Shown: positions 43,168 to 52,005 of the stretch, in pieces
How positions within the stretch are numbered: position 1 is the stretch's first letter
How the letters are laid out: the number at the start of each line of letters is the position of its first letter
Origin: BD2-11 sp965115885
Lineage (GTDB): Bacteria > Gemmatimonadota > Gemmatimonadetes > Longimicrobiales > Gaopeijiaceae
Reading direction: 5' to 3'
DNA length: 64,000 nt
NCBI GenBank assembly: GCA_965115885.1
Contig: OZ220479.1
Location: 2,294,001-2,358,000, forward strand
Translations under genes and position numbers: made by a program
The notes under the pieces: model-generated
What the model saw: the letters and a program-made list of their open reading frames with translations, nothing else
The model's database searches: none
What the model was told of the DNA's origin: nothing

Positions 43168-44799
43168 ATGGTCAAACGAATGATCGCGGCGACGCTGACC
43201 GCCCTTCTCTCCGTCCCCGTAGCCCTTTCGGCCGCGCAGGGCCTCTCCGACGAGGAGCTCGAACCTCTCGTGGCCCGCGTGGAAGAGGGCGTTCTCGAAC
43301 GCGCCAAGCTGGCCCAAGTCATGGTGGACAAGATCTTCTCCTTCTCCGAGCTGGGGCAGCAGGAGATCGAGACCTCGGCCTACGTCACCGGCATCCTGGA
43401 GGACAACGGCTTCGTCATCGAACGCGAACCCGCGGGCATCCCGACCGCCTGGTTCGCGCGCTGGGGGAGCGGCAGACCGGTCATCTCCTTCGGATCCGAC
43501 ATCGACGGCATCCCCAAGGCCAACCAGAAGCCCGGCGTGGCCTACCACGACCCGCTGATTCCGGGCGCGCCCGGCCACGGCGAGGGTCACAACTCCGGAC
43601 AGGCCGTGAACGTGGTGGCGGCGCTCGCGCTCAAGGAAGTCATGGAGGCCGAAGGCATCGAGGGCACGCTGGTGCTCTGGCCCGGCGTCGCCGAAGAGCA
43701 GCTGGCCTCCAAGGCGTGGTACGTGCGCGACGGCTACCTCGAGGACATCGACGTCACCCTCTTCACCCACGTCAGCAGCAACCTGTCGGTGAGCTGGGGC
43801 CAGGGCAGCGGGACCGGGCTCGTCTCCGTCGAGTTCACTTTCGCGGGCGAGGCGGCGCACGGCGCGGGCGCGCCTTGGCGGGGGCGCAGCGCGCTCGACG
43901 CGGTCGAGCTGATGAACGTCGCGTGGAACTTCCGGCGCGAGCATCTGCGGCCCGACCAGCGCTCCCACTACGTGATCACCGACGGCGGCGACCAGCCCAA
44001 CGTGGTCCCGTCGAGCGCTTCGGTGTGGTACTTCTTCCGCGAGATGGACTACGAGGACATCAAACGCAACTTCGACACGGCCGTCCGCATCGCCGAGGGC
44101 GCGGCCATGATGACCGACACCGAGATGTCCCACCGGATCATCGGAGCTGCATGGCCGCGACACTTCAACAAGGTCGTGGCCGAAACCATGCACGCGCACA
44201 TCCAGGACGTCGGGCTCCCGGAGTGGACCGACGACGACCACGACTTCGCGAGCGCGGTGCAGGAATCGGTGGGAAGCGTCCCGTCGGGGATGCCGACCAC
44301 CCTCGCCCAGCTCGGCGAGCCGGGACCGCGACGGAGCGGCGGATCCGACGACATCGGCGACATCTCGTGGAACGTGCCCACGGTGACCCTGCGCTTCCCG
44401 TCCAACGTGCCGGGACTCCCCGGCCACCACTGGTCCAGCGCGATGGCGATGGCCACTCCCATCGCGCACAAGGGAGCGGTCGCGGGCGCGCGCGTGGTGG
44501 CCCGCACGGCGCTCCAGCTCTTCGCCCAGCCCGAGCTGGTCGACGAGGCGTGGACCTACTTCCGGGAAGACCAGACAGCGGGCGTGGAGTACGTCCCCTT
44601 CATCGGTCCCGACGATCCGCCGCCCATCGATCTCAACAAGGAGATCATGGACACCTACCGCCCGCTCCTCCGACAGTACTACTACGACGAGACCCGTTTC
44701 GAGACGTATCTGGATCAGCTGGGGATCGCGTATCCCACGCTCTCGCGGCCGGTTTCCGAAGAGAATCGGCAGGACGGCCCGGAATCGAATTGGAATTAG
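43168..44799 (+). CDS. Exported M20-family amidohydrolase (AbgB-like)
   Basis: A 543-residue metallopeptidase with a signal peptide (MVKRMIAATLTALLSVPVALSAAQG). The M20 core shows ISFGSDIDGIP (catalytic Asp region), GHGEGHNSGQAVNVV (metal-binding His), WPGVAEEQLASKAWYV (the Glu-Glu pair) and GLPGHHWSSAMAMATPIAHKGA (C-terminal His). The dimerisation domain begins near EFTFAGEAAHGAG. It resembles aminobenzoyl-glutamate/indole-acetyl-amino-acid hydrolases, which cleave N-acyl amino acids. The leader lacks a Shine-Dalgarno, as do some neighbours. It is followed 28 bp later by the DUF3299 gene. Confidence 0.93.
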   Translation: MVKRMIAATLTALLSVPVALSAAQGLSDEELEPLVARVEEGVLERAKLAQVMVDKIFSFSELGQQEIETSAYVTGILEDNGFVIEREPAGIPTAWFARWGSGRPVISFGSDIDGIPKANQKPGVAYHDPLIPGAPGHGEGHNSGQAVNVVAALALKEVMEAEGIEGTLVLWPGVAEEQLASKAWYVRDGYLEDIDVTLFTHVSSNLSVSWGQGSGTGLVSVEFTFAGEAAHGAGAPWRGRSALDAVELMNVAWNFRREHLRPDQRSHYVITDGGDQPNVVPSSASVWYFFREMDYEDIKRNFDTAVRIAEGAAMMTDTEMSHRIIGAAWPRHFNKVVAETMHAHIQDVGLPEWTDDDHDFASAVQESVGSVPSGMPTTLAQLGEPGPRRSGGSDDIGDISWNVPTVTLRFPSNVPGLPGHHWSSAMAMATPIAHKGAVAGARVVARTALQLFAQPELVDEAWTYFREDQTAGVEYVPFIGPDDPPPIDLNKEIMDTYRPLLRQYYYDETRFETYLDQLGIAYPTLSRPVSEENRQDGPESNWN

Positions 44800-44827
44800 A
44801 GATCCCCACGCAACGGGAGCACGCCCG

Positions 44828-45310
44828 ATGACCGACGTCAGCCGCAAACTTCTCTTCGCCGCCACCGCCCTGTCGCTGGCGGCGCCCCTCGGCGGCGCTG
44901 GAGGCGTCCCGGAGCCCCCGACCGAGGCGCTCTCGGCCGACGATCCCACCGAAGTGGGCTGGCGGCTCCTGGCCAACCTCGACTACCGCACCGGCGAGAC
45001 GAGCGAGGAGCTGGCCGCACTCGAGGGCAAGCTCGTCAAGATTCCCGGATTCACGGTGCCGCTCGAGGACTGGGCGTCCTCGGCGGCGGAATTCCTGCTC
45101 GTGCCGTACGTCGGGGCCTGCATCCACACGCCGCCGCCGCCGCCCAACCAGCTCGTCTACATCGAGATGGACCAGGGAAAGCGGGCGAAGATGGACGGGT
45201 GGAACCCGGTGTGGGTCGAAGGCGTGCTCAGCATCGAGCCGACGGAGAGCGTGTACGGCTCCGTCGGCTTCACCGTCACCGGCCAGCGGGTCTACCCGTA
45301 CGAGTCCTGA
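44828..45310 (+). CDS. DUF3299 exported protein
   Basis: A 160-residue protein with a signal peptide (LLFAATALSLAAPLGGAGG). The core EGKLVKIPGFTVPLED, AEFLLVPYVGACIHTPPPPPNQLVYIEM and WVEGVLSIE define DUF3299; the Cys-Ile-His segment may bind metal. Genes of this family sit beside ABC transporters in zinc-responsive loci. Here it precedes an ABC ATPase and permease but is separated from them by a terminator-like hairpin. Confidence 0.9.
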   Translation: MTDVSRKLLFAATALSLAAPLGGAGGVPEPPTEALSADDPTEVGWRLLANLDYRTGETSEELAALEGKLVKIPGFTVPLEDWASSAAEFLLVPYVGACIHTPPPPPNQLVYIEMDQGKRAKMDGWNPVWVEGVLSIEPTESVYGSVGFTVTGQRVYPYES

Positions 45311-45349
45311 TCCGACTGCGACCCGCACGACCCGCCCACAACGAACGGA

Positions 45350-45383
45350 GCGCGCCCTTCGCTCGAGCCGAGGGCGCGCTTTT
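45350..45383 (+). terminator. Rho-independent terminator after DUF3299
   Basis: Nine-base arms GCGCGCCCT and AGGGCGCGC (45350-45358, 45371-45379) around a 12-base loop are followed directly by TTTT, 40 bp after the DUF3299 stop and 37 bp before the ABC ATPase. It may attenuate rather than end transcription into the transporter. Confidence 0.75.
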
Positions 45384-45419
45384 CTCGAACCGACGCCTCG
45401 CCGAAAAATCACCCGTGAG

Positions 45420-46106
45420 ATGAGCTCCCCCGCGATCGACGTCCGACGTCTCCGGTTCCGCTACGGACGCGGTCCCTGGGTGCTGGACATTCCCGAACTG
45501 ACCCTCCGGCGCGGCGAGCGCGCGTTCTTGTTCGGTCCCAGCGGGAGCGGCAAGACCACCCTGCTCGGAGTGCTGACGGGCGTGCTGGAAGCGACCGAAG
45601 GCGAGGTCCGGGTACTGGGCGAAGATCTCTCCTCCCTCTCCGGCGCCCGACGGGACGCCTTCCGGGCGGAGCACATCGGCTACGTCTTCCAGATGTTCAA
45701 CCTCATCCCCTACCTTTCGGTGCTCGACAACATCGCCCTGCCGGTGCGCATGAACGGCGCGCGCCGGGCCCGGCTGGACGGCGCGGGCGTGGAGGAGACC
45801 GCCGCGTTGCTGGCCGACCAACTCCACATCGGCGATCTCCTGAAGAAGTCGGTGACGGAACTCTCCGTGGGCCAGCAGCAGCGGGTGGCCGCCTGCCGGG
45901 CGCTGATCGGGGCGCCGGAACTGGTCGTCGCCGACGAGCCGACCTCCTCCCTGGACTTCGACCGCCGCGAGGCTTTTCTCGAGCTGCTCTTCCGGGAGTG
46001 CGCGCGCGCCGGCGCCACGCTGGCGTTCGTGAGCCACGACCGAACCCTGGAGGGCATGTTCTCCCGCACCATCTCGCTCCCCGACATCAACGAGGCGGCG
46101 CCCTGA
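45420..46106 (+). CDS. ABC transporter ATP-binding protein (LolD/MacB type)
   Basis: A 228-residue ATPase. Walker A is FGPSGSGKTTLL at about 39-50, the Q-loop GYVFQMFNLIPYLSV, the signature TELSVGQQQRVAACRAL (SVGQQ for LSGGQ), Walker B LVVADEPTSSLD and the H-loop FVSHD. It is of the MacB/LolD class that powers lipoprotein or periplasmic-complex work rather than import. Start ATG 45420; the stop overlaps the permease start (TGATG). Confidence 0.95.
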   Translation: MSSPAIDVRRLRFRYGRGPWVLDIPELTLRRGERAFLFGPSGSGKTTLLGVLTGVLEATEGEVRVLGEDLSSLSGARRDAFRAEHIGYVFQMFNLIPYLSVLDNIALPVRMNGARRARLDGAGVEETAALLADQLHIGDLLKKSVTELSVGQQQRVAACRALIGAPELVVADEPTSSLDFDRREAFLELLFRECARAGATLAFVSHDRTLEGMFSRTISLPDINEAAP

Positions 46107-47371
46107 TGCTCGTTCTCGACCTCGCGCTCAAGTCGCTCCGCAACCGCGCCTTCAGCACCTCGCTCACGGTGGGGTCCATCGCGCTCAGCGTCGCCCTCCT
46201 GATCGGCACCGAGAACGTGCGCACGGGCATGCGCGAGAGCTTCTCCAACACCATCAGCCAGACCGACCTGATCGTGGGCGCCAAGGGAGGCACCATCCAG
46301 TTGCTGCTGTACTCGGTCTTCGGCATGGGGTCGCCGACCGACAATCTGTCCTGGGACACCTACCGCGAGTGGGCCGAACACCCGGCGATCGAGTGGACCA
46401 TCCCGTACGGCCTCGGAGACAGCCACAGGGGATTCCGCGTCGTCGGCACGAACGAGGACTTCTACCGCCACTACCGCTACCGGGGCGGACAGGCCGTCGC
46501 CCTAGCAGAGGGCCGAGCGGGATCGGAAGCGTTCGACGTGACCTTGGGCGCCGACGTGGCGCGCGAGCTGGGGTACAGGCTCGGCGACGAGATCGAGGTG
46601 ACGCACGGCATCGGCGAGGTGGGCTTCCTGAACCACGAACACATGCCCTTCACTGTGACGGGCATCCTCCACAGAACGTTCACCCCGGTCGACCGCGCGA
46701 TCTACGTCACCCTCGAAGGCCTCGAGGCCATCCACTTCGGGTGGGAAGACGGCGCGCCGCCCATGCCTGGCGAGGAGCACACGCACGAGGAAGTGCTCGA
46801 GATGGAAGAGATCGAGATCACCCAGGTGACGTCGTTCTTCGTGGGCGCGACCAACCGGCGGGACGTGCTCCGGCTGCAACGCGAGATCAACGACCACCCG
46901 GGCGAGCCGATGATGGCGGTCGTCCCGGGGGTGGCGCTGAACGAGATGTGGCAGGGGATCGGCACTGCGGAGACCGGGCTCCGACTGGTGACCGTCTTCG
47001 TCGTCCTGGTCGGGCTGTTGGGCATGCTGGTTTCGCTCTACACGTCGCTGAACGAGCGCCGGCGCGAGATGGCGATCCTGCGCGCCGTCGGCGCCGGGCC
47101 GGGCCGGATCGTCGCGCTCCTGGTGCTCGAGTCGGTGTGCCTGGCGGCGGCGGGGGCCGTCGCGGGACTGGCGCTGGCCTACGCGCTCCTCTCCGCCGGT
47201 CAGCCGATCGTGGAAGCGCGGATGGGCCTCTTCGTCCCGATCCACCTCCCCGGCCCGGTCGAGCTGCTCTTCCTGGGCGCCGTGGTGACGGCCGGGTTCC
47301 TGATGGGCTTCGTGCCCGCGCTCAAGGCCTATCGCACCGCGCTCCACGACGGGCTCGCGGTGCGGGTGTAG
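46106..47371 (+). CDS. FtsX-like/MacB-type ABC permease with His-rich loop
   Basis: A 421-residue permease with one N-terminal helix (SLTVGSIALSVALLIG), a large periplasmic domain, and three C-terminal helices of the FtsX fold (VTVFVVLVGLLGMLVSLY ... RREMAILRAVGAGPGRIVALLVLESV ... FLGAVVTAGFLMGFVPALKAY). The periplasmic domain holds an acidic/His segment (GEEHTHEEVLEMEEIEI) that could bind zinc. With the ATPase and DUF3299 it resembles zinc-regulated zrg loci of Vibrio (from memory). It overlaps the ATPase stop by one base. Confidence 0.93.
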   Translation: MLVLDLALKSLRNRAFSTSLTVGSIALSVALLIGTENVRTGMRESFSNTISQTDLIVGAKGGTIQLLLYSVFGMGSPTDNLSWDTYREWAEHPAIEWTIPYGLGDSHRGFRVVGTNEDFYRHYRYRGGQAVALAEGRAGSEAFDVTLGADVARELGYRLGDEIEVTHGIGEVGFLNHEHMPFTVTGILHRTFTPVDRAIYVTLEGLEAIHFGWEDGAPPMPGEEHTHEEVLEMEEIEITQVTSFFVGATNRRDVLRLQREINDHPGEPMMAVVPGVALNEMWQGIGTAETGLRLVTVFVVLVGLLGMLVSLYTSLNERRREMAILRAVGAGPGRIVALLVLESVCLAAAGAVAGLALAYALLSAGQPIVEARMGLFVPIHLPGPVELLFLGAVVTAGFLMGFVPALKAYRTALHDGLAVRV

Positions 47372-47429
47372 CCGGCAGGCAGGCCCAGCTCCCCGCCAGC
47401 CGATGGACCGCACCCCACGTCCGCGTCCG

Positions 47430-47512
47430 CTCAAGGCGACGAGCCCTTCGTCGGTGTCCACGAAAAACGCGTTGTGCGTGCCGGCGTCGTAGCGGAAGAC
47501 GCGGTCATCTTC
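47430..47512 (-). pseudogene. Possible remnant of a metallo-beta-lactamase-fold gene
   Basis: In the 344-bp gap 47372-47715 the minus strand encodes VFRYDAGTHNAFFVDTDEGLV, which resembles the opening strands of MBL-fold hydrolases. Nothing recognisable follows before the permease gene. It may be a decayed fragment or chance; no other feature was found in the gap. Confidence 0.3.
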
Positions 47513-47715
47513 CCTGCGGGAGGCGAGACGGAATCGAGCGGCACTCGTCTTTCGGCAACCGCAAGCGAAACACTCCCGCCGCGCGGATCCCGCGTGCAAC
47601 CCGACGGAGCGTCCAGACGCCGCCGAAGGGAGTCTCCTTTCGGTATCCGGGCGCGGACGGCATCTTCGGAGGGCGAGGCGACCGTGCGACGAGCCTTCTC
47701 GAACCGGAGCCGACC

Positions 47716-48996
47716 TTGGACCGCAGAATTTCCCCCTCCCTCCTCCGCGGCGGAACGTCGCGAAGCCTTCCGTTCGCGCTCATCGCGTGGGTGGCCCTCG
47801 CCGTAGCCTGCGCGGCGCCCGAATCCGGCGTCACCGAGCTCGCCCTGGAGGAGGTGGCCGTGGAAGCGGCGCCGGGTGCCCGCTTCCCTTCGCTCGAGCG
47901 GCACGGCGACGCCGTGGTATTGAGCTGGCTCGAGCCGCACATGCAGGGGGGCGAGGAGATCTGGGCGCTGAAGGGAGCCAGCTACGGCGGCGGGCGCGTG
48001 GGCAAGCCCTTCGAGGCGACCCGCTCGGGCGGCGGAGTCTCGTTCTTCGTGAATTGGGCGGACTTCCCGGTGGTGTGGCCGGTCGGCGGCGGGCGGTTGG
48101 CCGCACACTGGCTCCAGCGGGGCGGATCGGCCACCTACGACTATGGGGTGCGGATCTCCTTCTCCGAAGACGGAGGGCATTCCTGGAGCGAGCCGTGGAT
48201 CCCGCACGAGGACGGCACGCCCTCGGAGCACGGGTTCGTGTCCGTGTTCGGCCTGCGAGACGGGAGCGTGGGAATGGTGTGGCTGGACGGTCGGCGTTTC
48301 TTCGAGCCGGACGGCTCGCGGGCGGCCAACCCGCGTATGACGCTGCGCACCCGCAGGGTCGCCGCGGACGGGACCAGAACCGCCGAGACCGAGATCGACG
48401 AGCGTATCTGCGACTGCTGCCAGACCGACGCAGCGACGACCCCGGAGGGTCCGGTGGTCGTCTACCGAGACCGCACCCCCGAAGAGGTGCGCGACGTCTC
48501 CGCGATCCGATTCGCGAACGGGGAGTGGACGGGCGGCGTTCCCGTGCACAACGACGGCTGGACGATCCCGGGGTGTCCGGTGAACGGCCCCTCCGTGGCC
48601 GCCCGAGGCAACGCGGTGGCGGTGGCTTGGTTCACCGGCGCCGACGACACGCCCCGGGTGCGGGCGGCCTTCTCGGACGATGAGGGGGAGACCTTCGGGG
48701 CGCCGGTCGTCGTCGACCTGGGAAACCCGGTGGGGCGGGTCGCGGTGGCGATGCCCCGAGCGGGTCGGGCGTTGGTCGCTTGGTTGGAGGACGGACGCTT
48801 GTTCGTGCGCGGCGTCGCCGCCGACGGCGACATGGGGCGTGCACATCAGGTTGCGGTCTCCTCCAACGCGCGAGCGAGCGGCTTCCCGGCCATGCTCGTG
48901 GATTCCGAGGACCGGGTCGTCTTCGCGCAGACGGTGGTCGACCAAGGTATCCGCGTGCTGCGCTCGCGGCAGCCGTGGACGGCTTGGCGAGACTGA
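47716..48996 (+). CDS. Sialidase-like (BNR-type) lipoprotein
   Basis: A 426-residue exported protein. TTG 47716 has GGAG about six bases upstream and gives a signal ending ALIAWVALAVAC with a lipobox, so an outer-membrane or periplasmic lipoprotein is likely. The mature part is a six-bladed propeller with Asp-box-like text: RISFSEDGGHSWSEPW and AAFSDDEGETFGAPVV. ERICDCCQTDAATT carries a cysteine cluster typical of this subgroup, which usually lacks evidence of glycosidase activity. Function is unknown; genuine sialidase action is doubtful. Confidence 0.85.
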   Translation: MDRRISPSLLRGGTSRSLPFALIAWVALAVACAAPESGVTELALEEVAVEAAPGARFPSLERHGDAVVLSWLEPHMQGGEEIWALKGASYGGGRVGKPFEATRSGGGVSFFVNWADFPVVWPVGGGRLAAHWLQRGGSATYDYGVRISFSEDGGHSWSEPWIPHEDGTPSEHGFVSVFGLRDGSVGMVWLDGRRFFEPDGSRAANPRMTLRTRRVAADGTRTAETEIDERICDCCQTDAATTPEGPVVVYRDRTPEEVRDVSAIRFANGEWTGGVPVHNDGWTIPGCPVNGPSVAARGNAVAVAWFTGADDTPRVRAAFSDDEGETFGAPVVVDLGNPVGRVAVAMPRAGRALVAWLEDGRLFVRGVAADGDMGRAHQVAVSSNARASGFPAMLVDSEDRVVFAQTVVDQGIRVLRSRQPWTAWRD

Positions 48997-49032
48997 ACCC
49001 GCCATGCATCGCACGACCCCGAGCAGCATCCG

Positions 49033-49449
49033 ATGCGCGCGCGACTCCACCGAAGCCCCGTCGTGACCGACCAACCGTTCGGATCGGCGGGAAAGTTCTG
49101 GTCGATGTCCTTGGCGTGGCTGCCCGTCGGCATCGTAGGGGTGTCGCTGGCTCGAGGCGTGGCTCCCCCGCTCACCCCGGAGACGTTGTTCATGCTCCCC
49201 ACGGCGCTCCTGTCGCTCGCGATGGCCGCCCCGTGCGGGTTGCCGCTGGCGTTGGCCGTCCGAGGAATCTGGCGGACGGGCTCCACGCGGGCGGCCCGGG
49301 CGTCGTTCGCGATCCTCGCGCCCCTCACGTCGTTCGCGGCGCTCTTCGCCGGACTGCTCGGTCCGGCGGCCATCGCGATCTACGCCGTCGTGCTGAGCGC
49401 CCCGGCTTGGATCGTGTACGCGGTTGTGCGCGGACGCCGACGGTCCTGA
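49033..49449 (+). CDS. Small membrane protein, unknown
   Basis: Up to 138 residues with about four hydrophobic helices (MSLAWLPVGIVGVSL, LFMLPTALLSLAMAAPCGLPLALAV, FAILAPLTSFAALFAGLLG, AIAIYAVVLSAPAWIVYAVV) and a basic C-terminus. Starts at ATG 49033 or GTG 49063 are both possible; neither has a strong ribosome-binding site. No family is recognised. It follows the sialidase-like gene by 37 bp and may be co-transcribed. Confidence 0.5.
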   Translation: MRARLHRSPVVTDQPFGSAGKFWSMSLAWLPVGIVGVSLARGVAPPLTPETLFMLPTALLSLAMAAPCGLPLALAVRGIWRTGSTRAARASFAILAPLTSFAALFAGLLGPAAIAIYAVVLSAPAWIVYAVVRGRRRS

Positions 49450-49675
49450 CGCCCAGACCCATGGGAGCACGCTTCGGCTTCCGTCGCAGCATCCGACGAC
49501 GCCGAAAGCGATTGCGCACGATCGCTTACACAGCAACGCATGAGTCGAGGCAGCTCGGTCGGCGGTCGCACGCCCCGTCGACGGCACCTGCGCGAAATCT
49601 TGCCTCGACTCTAGAAATTCACTACCGTTCCCACTATCGTGGGGTACCTTCGTCTCATGTATCACTTGGACAACG

Positions 49676-50926
49676 ATGATCACTCCTAGTGAGAACTTGA
49701 AGCCGCAAATCGGTAACGAACCCTCGGCTCCCCTCGTTTCCGATTCACGTCATTCACGGGACGTGGATCAAGAGGCAATCCGACATCAAGAGGTAATCCG
49801 AGAAGAAGGGGAGGTTGAGGGGGAAGGCGTAGAGCATGAGGAACTCGCTTCAACCAGAGGCGACGGCATCAAGGAACCGTTCGACCCCACCAAAATCAGA
49901 ATTACGACCAGGCAACCAACCGTCTCCCAAGTCGTCGAAAGGATGAGGAGGAAGGAAATCGATCTGCAACCCGATTTTCAACGGGCGGGCGACATCTGGT
50001 CAATTGAAACCCGGAGTCGTCTCATCGAGTCTCTCCTCCTGAGAATCCCTCTTCCAGTGTTCTACATGGCGGCGGATCCAAACGAAAATTGGCAAGTGGT
50101 GGACGGCCTTCAAAGGATGAGCACGTTGCGAGATTTCATTATTGGCGAAGGCGACAAAAAACTGTACCTGCGTGGCCTCGAGTACCTCGACCAGTTCGAG
50201 CACCGAACCTACGACGGCCTGCCTCGGCCGATGCAACGTCGCATCAACGAGACCCAAATCTCCTGCCATGTGATCGAACCGGGAACGCCACCGGAGGTAA
50301 TGTTCAACGTCTTCAAACGCATCAACACCGAAGGAAAACCCCTTGTGGGGCAGGAAATCCGGCACGCGCTGAATCCGGGACCCGCTCGCAGCTTGCTTCA
50401 GAAGTTGGCGAAGTCTCGTGAATTCAAGAAAGCGACCGATGGTACGGTAAACCCGAAACGCATGGCCGACCGGGAGTGCGTGTTGCGTTTCCTAGCCTTC
50501 AGATTCTTGGGTGACGATGCCTACACGGGCAAGCTCGATGGTTTTCTCATGAAAGCCATGGAGATTTTGAACGACAATCCCGAGAGACACTCGTCGATGA
50601 GCGCTGACTTCTACCGTGCGATGTCGCTGGCGTCGAGCATCTTCGACCGAGAAGCGTTCCGCAAGCCGTCGCGAGACGGCAAAGGACGGAGAAGTCCGGT
50701 CAACAAACCTTTGTTCGAGAGTTTGTCCGTCGCGTTGGCCGAAGTTTCCGAGAATCATGCCGAACTACTGGTAAGGGAAAAAGAGAAGATCGTAAACCAA
50801 CTGAGCGAAGAGCTCGCGAAAAATTCGCAATTGCAAGAAAGCATATCCATAGCAACGGGAGCAACGAAACAGGTAAAGACAAGATTCGAAAGCATGCGAA
50901 ACATCATTCATGGACATTTGCCATGA
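49676..50926 (+). CDS. DUF262 protein of a three-gene defence-type cassette
   Basis: A 416-residue protein. After an acidic, probably disordered stretch (1-70) comes the DUF262 domain: DLQPDFQRAGDIWS at 97-110, WQVVDGLQRMSTLRDF at 139-154 (DGxQR with Leu) and FNVFKRINTEGKPL at 210-223, the ParB-like nucleotide-handling motifs. The C-terminal part is helical with no DUF1524 nuclease seen. The gene shares ATGA with the following ATPase. GC content is lower than in thrC next door. Combined with a DUF3696 ATPase it fits antiphage systems; it might sense or modify nucleotides or nucleic acid. Confidence 0.88.
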   Translation: MITPSENLKPQIGNEPSAPLVSDSRHSRDVDQEAIRHQEVIREEGEVEGEGVEHEELASTRGDGIKEPFDPTKIRITTRQPTVSQVVERMRRKEIDLQPDFQRAGDIWSIETRSRLIESLLLRIPLPVFYMAADPNENWQVVDGLQRMSTLRDFIIGEGDKKLYLRGLEYLDQFEHRTYDGLPRPMQRRINETQISCHVIEPGTPPEVMFNVFKRINTEGKPLVGQEIRHALNPGPARSLLQKLAKSREFKKATDGTVNPKRMADRECVLRFLAFRFLGDDAYTGKLDGFLMKAMEILNDNPERHSSMSADFYRAMSLASSIFDREAFRKPSRDGKGRRSPVNKPLFESLSVALAEVSENHAELLVREKEKIVNQLSEELAKNSQLQESISIATGATKQVKTRFESMRNIIHGHLP

Positions 50927-52005
50927 TCAATTCTCTCCGGCTCAAAAATTTCAAATGTTTTTTGGATGAAGAAATTTCGTTCGGCGGGCTTACCGTCCTC
51001 GCCGGCATGAATGGCGCTGGCAAAAGCAGCGTGGCCCACGCGATTTTGGCTCTCTACCAAATGGCTAAAACGAAGCGATGGCCGTGGAGAGGTCCATTGG
51101 TGAACTTGGGCTCCTTTCGCGACGTGCTTCACGACAGTGCATCCGAAGACGCCGTGCGGATCGCAATTTCCTCTCGGAAAGGAACGTTCCATTTCCACAG
51201 TTTCCCAAAGGGTGTCGGATCGAGCGGCGGAAACGGCGTCACGTTGCTGGAAAACGGAGATGTCCGCTACATCTCCGCGGACAGGCTGGGTCCGAGGTCG
51301 ATCCTGCCCTACGAGGAGGGATGGAGCGCCTCGTCAGCTACGCCACTGGGCAAACGAGGCGAACACGTGCTCCACTACCTCGACGTGAGAGGTCATGATC
51401 TAGTCGATCCAGCGGTCAGGCATCCCAGCGAACCGAAAAACACGCTTGCAGCTCAAACGAACGCTTGGCTGAGCGTGATCAGCCCAGGCGTCGAGTTGGA
51501 AATGAGAGTGATCCCCGAAGCAGATTGTGCAGTCGCCGGCTACCGCTACAGAAGAGGCACGGATGTGCCGAGTCGCGCTTTTCGCCCCAGGAACGTGGGA
51601 TTCGGGATCAGCTACGCGCTTCCGCCGATCGTCGCTCTGCTCGCACCCAAAGTTCTTCAACGCAACGAAGGCATCCATCTGACCGTCATCGAAAATCCCG
51701 AAGCCCACATTCACCCTGCCGGCCAGACCTCGATGGCCGAACTTGCCGCCAAGACGGTTGCAGGAGGTTCCCAAGTGATTCTCGAGACCCACAGCGACCA
51801 TGTGCTCAACGGAGTACGTTTGGCGGTCGCCGAAGGAATCCTTTCCCCCGACCAAGTCGTCATCCATTACTTCGAGCGCGAGGGTCTCGATGTCAAGATA
51901 ACGACACCCGCCGTCACGCGAAGCGGGAAACTGGACATTTGGCCGCAGGGATTTTTCGACCAACACGAGCGGAACCTCTCCCGCCTGATCGGGATACCGG
52001 AGTGA
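50923..52005 (+). CDS. AAA ATPase with DUF3696
   Basis: A 360-residue SMC/OLD-type ATPase. SLRLKNFKCFLDEEISFGGLTVLAGMNGAGKSS contains Walker A at 28-35; FRPRNVGFGISYALPPIVALL (about 220-240) is the signature region, LTVIENPEAHIHPAGQ (253-268) Walker B with Glu/Asn substitution (ENPE), and VILETHSDHVLNGVRLAV (285-302) the H-loop. DUF3696 covers the C-terminus (FFDQHERNLSRL). ATPases of this class drive several abortive-infection systems. Start at 50923 overlaps the DUF262 stop; its stop overlaps the third gene. Confidence 0.92.
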   Translation: MINSLRLKNFKCFLDEEISFGGLTVLAGMNGAGKSSVAHAILALYQMAKTKRWPWRGPLVNLGSFRDVLHDSASEDAVRIAISSRKGTFHFHSFPKGVGSSGGNGVTLLENGDVRYISADRLGPRSILPYEEGWSASSATPLGKRGEHVLHYLDVRGHDLVDPAVRHPSEPKNTLAAQTNAWLSVISPGVELEMRVIPEADCAVAGYRYRRGTDVPSRAFRPRNVGFGISYALPPIVALLAPKVLQRNEGIHLTVIENPEAHIHPAGQTSMAELAAKTVAGGSQVILETHSDHVLNGVRLAVAEGILSPDQVVIHYFEREGLDVKITTPAVTRSGKLDIWPQGFFDQHERNLSRLIGIPE

